Assembly: GCA_963277665.1 (NCBI GenBank)
Contig: OY728125.1
Location: forward strand, 1,710,410,889-1,710,474,888
DNA from: Viscum album
Lineage: Eukaryota > Streptophyta > Magnoliopsida > Santalales > Viscaceae
Direction: 5' to 3'
DNA length: 64,000 nucleotides
Each line of letters begins with the position of its first letter. Position 1 is the stretch's first letter. Both the position numbers and the translations under genes were made by a program. The notes below the pieces were generated by a model. The model did no database searches, was not told the origin of the DNA, and was given only the letters and a program-made list of their open reading frames with translations. Below are positions 60,875-64,000 of this stretch, piece after piece.

Positions 60875-61347
60875 CAACCCACATCTTTAACATAGTTTAT
60901 TTCATGATTTATTACATAAAGGTACACTCAATACAATCTAGAAGATTTTGATACCTATTTTCATTGGTAAATTAGGTACATTAAATAATAACATAAAACA
61001 TGAGTAAAACATCATTAATATAAAACCCCGAAACATTCCCTTATATTCCTTGAATCTTCTAAAACTACATGAGATAACCTAAGGATGTGTATAAGAAAGT
61101 GGTGTGCTATAAATCATAGTAAGGGAATAATCAAATCATAACATAATAAAATTAATGCATGTGAGTCACTAGGCCTATCAGTGAGATATAAAAGGTTTGA
61201 GAATCATAATCTTGACAAATGAGGCATGATATAACATGATAATATCAAGGTAACATGGGAATGTGGAAAAAACATAAAACATGACTTATAAACATAATTC
61301 AAGGATAACCTCCAAGATATCATAACATAGTGTTCCTAGGGTAATCT

Positions 61348-61358
61348 CTCAGGCACCA
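61348..61358 (-). other. PBS-like site next to an LTR-like end
   Basis: The minus strand reads TGGTGCCTGAG, eight of twelve like the initiator Met PBS, two bases from TGTAACACCC at 61361 (GGGTGTTACA on the minus strand). The geometry equals that at 638-660. Confidence 0.45.
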
Positions 61359-61360
61359 TA

Positions 61361-64000
61361 TGTAACACCCTAATATTTTTATGAGATAGATTTTTTTTAT
61401 AATTTGAATTATTTAATGTATTGTGTCTTACACTACACTAAGATAATATTTCTATACATGAAACACCATTATTGCTTGCGGTATTTGTAACACTATTCCT
61501 AGCTTACGTTACACATAATGTCGAGTACCATCGATAACTTGCATTTCTTGCAAGACCAAGTTTTACCGAACAATAGTATATTATTAAACTATTATTATTT
61601 AATATAATAAGATATAAACTAGTTGTTACATTAGCGGTTATGAATATTATTAACTAACTTATGAAAATATATGGTTTATAAGATGAATTCATTGGTTACC
61701 AATTAATTAAAAAACAAAAATATATACCAATTTAATATAAAAAAATTTAAATTTTATGCTCCTAAAGTCATTTTGTATTAATAAATTAAATTAATTACAA
61801 TTAGTAAATGATACTTATGAAATATAAATTTTATATATTCAATAAAATGTTTTTTATATTCATAAAATATATTTTATAGGTGTAAGATAAGAACCAACCC
61901 AATTTTATGTATAAAACCCTATATTTTTCAAAAGGGTAATTTTATCACCTTTTAATGTAGAACCAATTTTAAATAATTTTTTTTCACTTTCATATATTAT
62001 ATTTGAAAAAATAAAATCCTGATTTTCAATTCAGATATAAAATTTTACTTTGGTTTAATTTTTTATATTTTTCACTAAGATTCATGTTTTGGGAATAGTG
62101 AAAAATACTAAATATTAATTGAAAACAAATTTTTTCCTATAAATAATTTATAGTGTTAAATTATATTTTTGAATGGGTTTAAAAAATAATGATTTCATTT
62201 ATTTGTCACTTAATTAGAGTAATATTATTTTAATCAATTTCACATTGAAATTGGATATAAATACTTTGTGAACATTTGAATGTTTTACCTTAAAAACTCG
62301 TTTTCTCGTTCCATCAACGAGATTAGTTTTTTAATTAATCTATACCAATTGTGCATTCTGAATTTGGAAAAATGGATTCCATATTTGGAATCATAAGGTC
62401 TAAATTCTATAAATAGGTTGTTTTATTTTTTGTCGTTTTGAATAGTAACTTAAGTAATATTTTTTATTTCCACGGTTAAGGGTAAATCGAGTAATTAAAG
62501 ATAAAAGAAATAATATGATAACTAATATAAAATTACCCTAAAACATATCATAATTTCATTGTATGAGTTTTTGTTGACAAAAATCTTCCTTGAAACTATT
62601 TTATGTCCACTTGGAGCCACTTATATGACTTTAACACGTTAAAAGTATTATATTCAAAGGAATGAAAATTTTGTCACACTTTTGTTTTTAACAAGATAAA
62701 TATTTTTAATAGGGTGTTATATAAGTGATATTTTTGCCTATAAATAGTATTTTTTAAGCTAACAAATTTTTCAAAATCATGTTAATTTATCTATAATTTT
62801 TAGGAAATAAAAAATAAAATTAAAGGGTGACACAATGATGATGAAGGAATTGTTCAATTAATGGAAGAATCAAATAAATGATATTAAAAAATTAAAATAA
62901 ATATAATTTTATATAATTAATTCCATAAAATATTTTTTTGATTAATTTGACTTTTTAGGGATAATTTAATTGAATTTTTTTGAAGATATAATGTTTTTAT
63001 GATATTTTTAAAAAGTTAGGTAATGAATATTGTCGACAATGACATTATTGATATTTTAAGATAGATAATATTTTATTAAAGGATATAAAATTTATAAAAA
63101 TATAATATTCTGACTAAAAAAATTATAAGTTATAAATTGTTATAAATGACTAATTTACGGTTATTTTAACCCATAAGTAGTAAAAACACATGTTGTCACT
63201 GTAAGTGTTAAAGAGATTAATTAAGGGTTGAAGACCAAAGATAGGGGTAATAATATGAAATAAAAATGTCTAAAATTTATTTTTTTGATAGTATTTTGAT
63301 CTATCCTCATATTAAATTTTAGATAAACTAATTTGGATCCATATATAATTAAAAATTAATTTATATTAATTTAATATTTTAAGAGATTACAAGAGTGCCC
63401 CTCCCCTATCTTTTAAAATGGACCATATCCTTCTCTTTTATTCATACCTCTAATGCCATTTGGATTGGAAAAACTCTACACAAGTATCCTAAAAAATTCC
63501 TTCCCTTAATCTTATAATCCTTAATTTGGTCATAAATCCAACCAAATGATTCATTTTCTATAAATTAAAAAAAATATACCCAAATAAGAGGTAACATTCA
63601 TCAATGAAAGTTTTTATTTTTTCTTCTTCTGATAACTCCTTCAATAATTTTTATGTCATATTTACATAGTAACCTCAATATAATAAATATACTCTAATGT
63701 TATCATATTAAGGTTTCATCCTACACTCACACAGAGTTCCATCTAATGGGTAACAAACATACCATTCTTATGTACGAAGAACTACCACCTCACAAAATTT
63801 TGTTGTTCGTTTTTTCTCTACCACCTATTATGGTTGGTAATTATGATAGAAAAACTATTTTTATATTATATATACAATATTTATGATATAATTATACTTC
63901 TTTAATGATAACATCATCTCTAAATTTTTACCATCCAATATTTTTTGAAAATGATAACGTCACATGTGCGTACGTATGACCATCCATCTCTACAATGCGA
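61361..64000 (-). mobile_element. Partial LTR-like sequence, cut by window edge
   Basis: It begins with TGTAACACCC beside the PBS-like site and is AT-rich without genes. From about 63020 it is homologous, in inverted orientation, to 6250-7480, sharing 'aagagtgcccctcccct' and 'gcgtacgtatg'. Whether the whole is one LTR or an LTR plus another fragment cannot be decided. Confidence 0.4.

Larger units (their letters stand above)
55380..61347 (-). mobile_element. Copy B of the large repeat with the 343 bp array
   Basis: Colinear with copy A. The left flank (55380-56380) has 'gttgggttcttttgtagttt' and 'catttcaattaaaa'. The array and right flank (60880-61347) follow. It lacks the exon-like insert and the copia element of copy A and has its own insert at 59482-60874. 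At its right end lies a PBS-like site, so the repeat is probably the internal part of a minus-strand LTR element without surviving gag-pol. No coding remnants were found in it. Confidence 0.6.

Noticed and set aside
1..64000. tRNA, rRNA or intact host gene
   Set aside because: Scanning for tRNA-type boxes and conserved host protein motifs found none that I could support; tRNA-like matches are retrotransposon primer binding sites.

Overview
The window looks like heterochromatic, gene-poor nuclear DNA of a flowering plant, probably a eudicot with AT-rich repeats; the species cannot be named from sequence alone. Evidence: a primer binding site complementary to plant initiator-Met tRNA (638-649) plus two more decayed candidates; plant-type Ty3/gypsy (Tekay/Del-like) and Ty1/copia protein remnants; a CACTA (En/Spm) DNA transposon with both a TNP2-type transposase and a Ptta/En/Spm (Transposase_24) gene; spliceosomal introns; long AT-rich tracts and TA microsatellites. 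I found no intact host gene, tRNA or rRNA.

Layout. (1) 1-7.6 kb: minus-strand LTR retrotransposon pieces: leader, PBS and a ~3.1 kb LTR (653-3736) nested beside a second minus-strand PBS (~4129). (2) 7.66-10.4 kb: retroelement-like non-coding DNA with short tandem repeats. (3) 10.42-22.2 kb: copy A of a large repeat built around a nine-unit array of ~343 bp. It is interrupted by an exon-like insert (11.2-11.9 kb) and by a deleted Ty1/copia element (14.09-20.69 kb). (4) 22.4-39.5 kb: two ends with matching GTTGGT/ACCAAC repeats, possibly an old CACTA-like element. It encloses a complete but dead Ty3/gypsy chromovirus (26656-37498, ACAAT target duplication). (5) 40741-54533: a 13.8 kb CACTA element with matching 11 bp termini, hairpin-rich subterminal repeats, decayed TNP2 and Ptta genes, and four large C-rich/G-rich minisatellite blocks that bracket the genes. 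(6) 55.4-61.36 kb: copy B of the 343 bp array repeat, carrying a ~1.4 kb solo-LTR-like insert. (7) 61.36-64 kb: a partial LTR-like segment whose last kilobase is homologous, in inverted orientation, to 6.25-7.5 kb.

Nothing here forms a working host pathway. The coding remnants belong to transposons and are broken by stops and frameshifts. The two CACTA genes belong to the usual transposase plus accessory DNA-binding protein pair. The gypsy remnants follow the gag-protease-RT-RNase H-integrase-chromodomain-like order. The most unusual structure is the CACTA element: coding genes flanked by strand-asymmetric minisatellites, one of them inverted relative to the others. A recurring theme is that most mobile elements in the window carry their own internal minisatellite.
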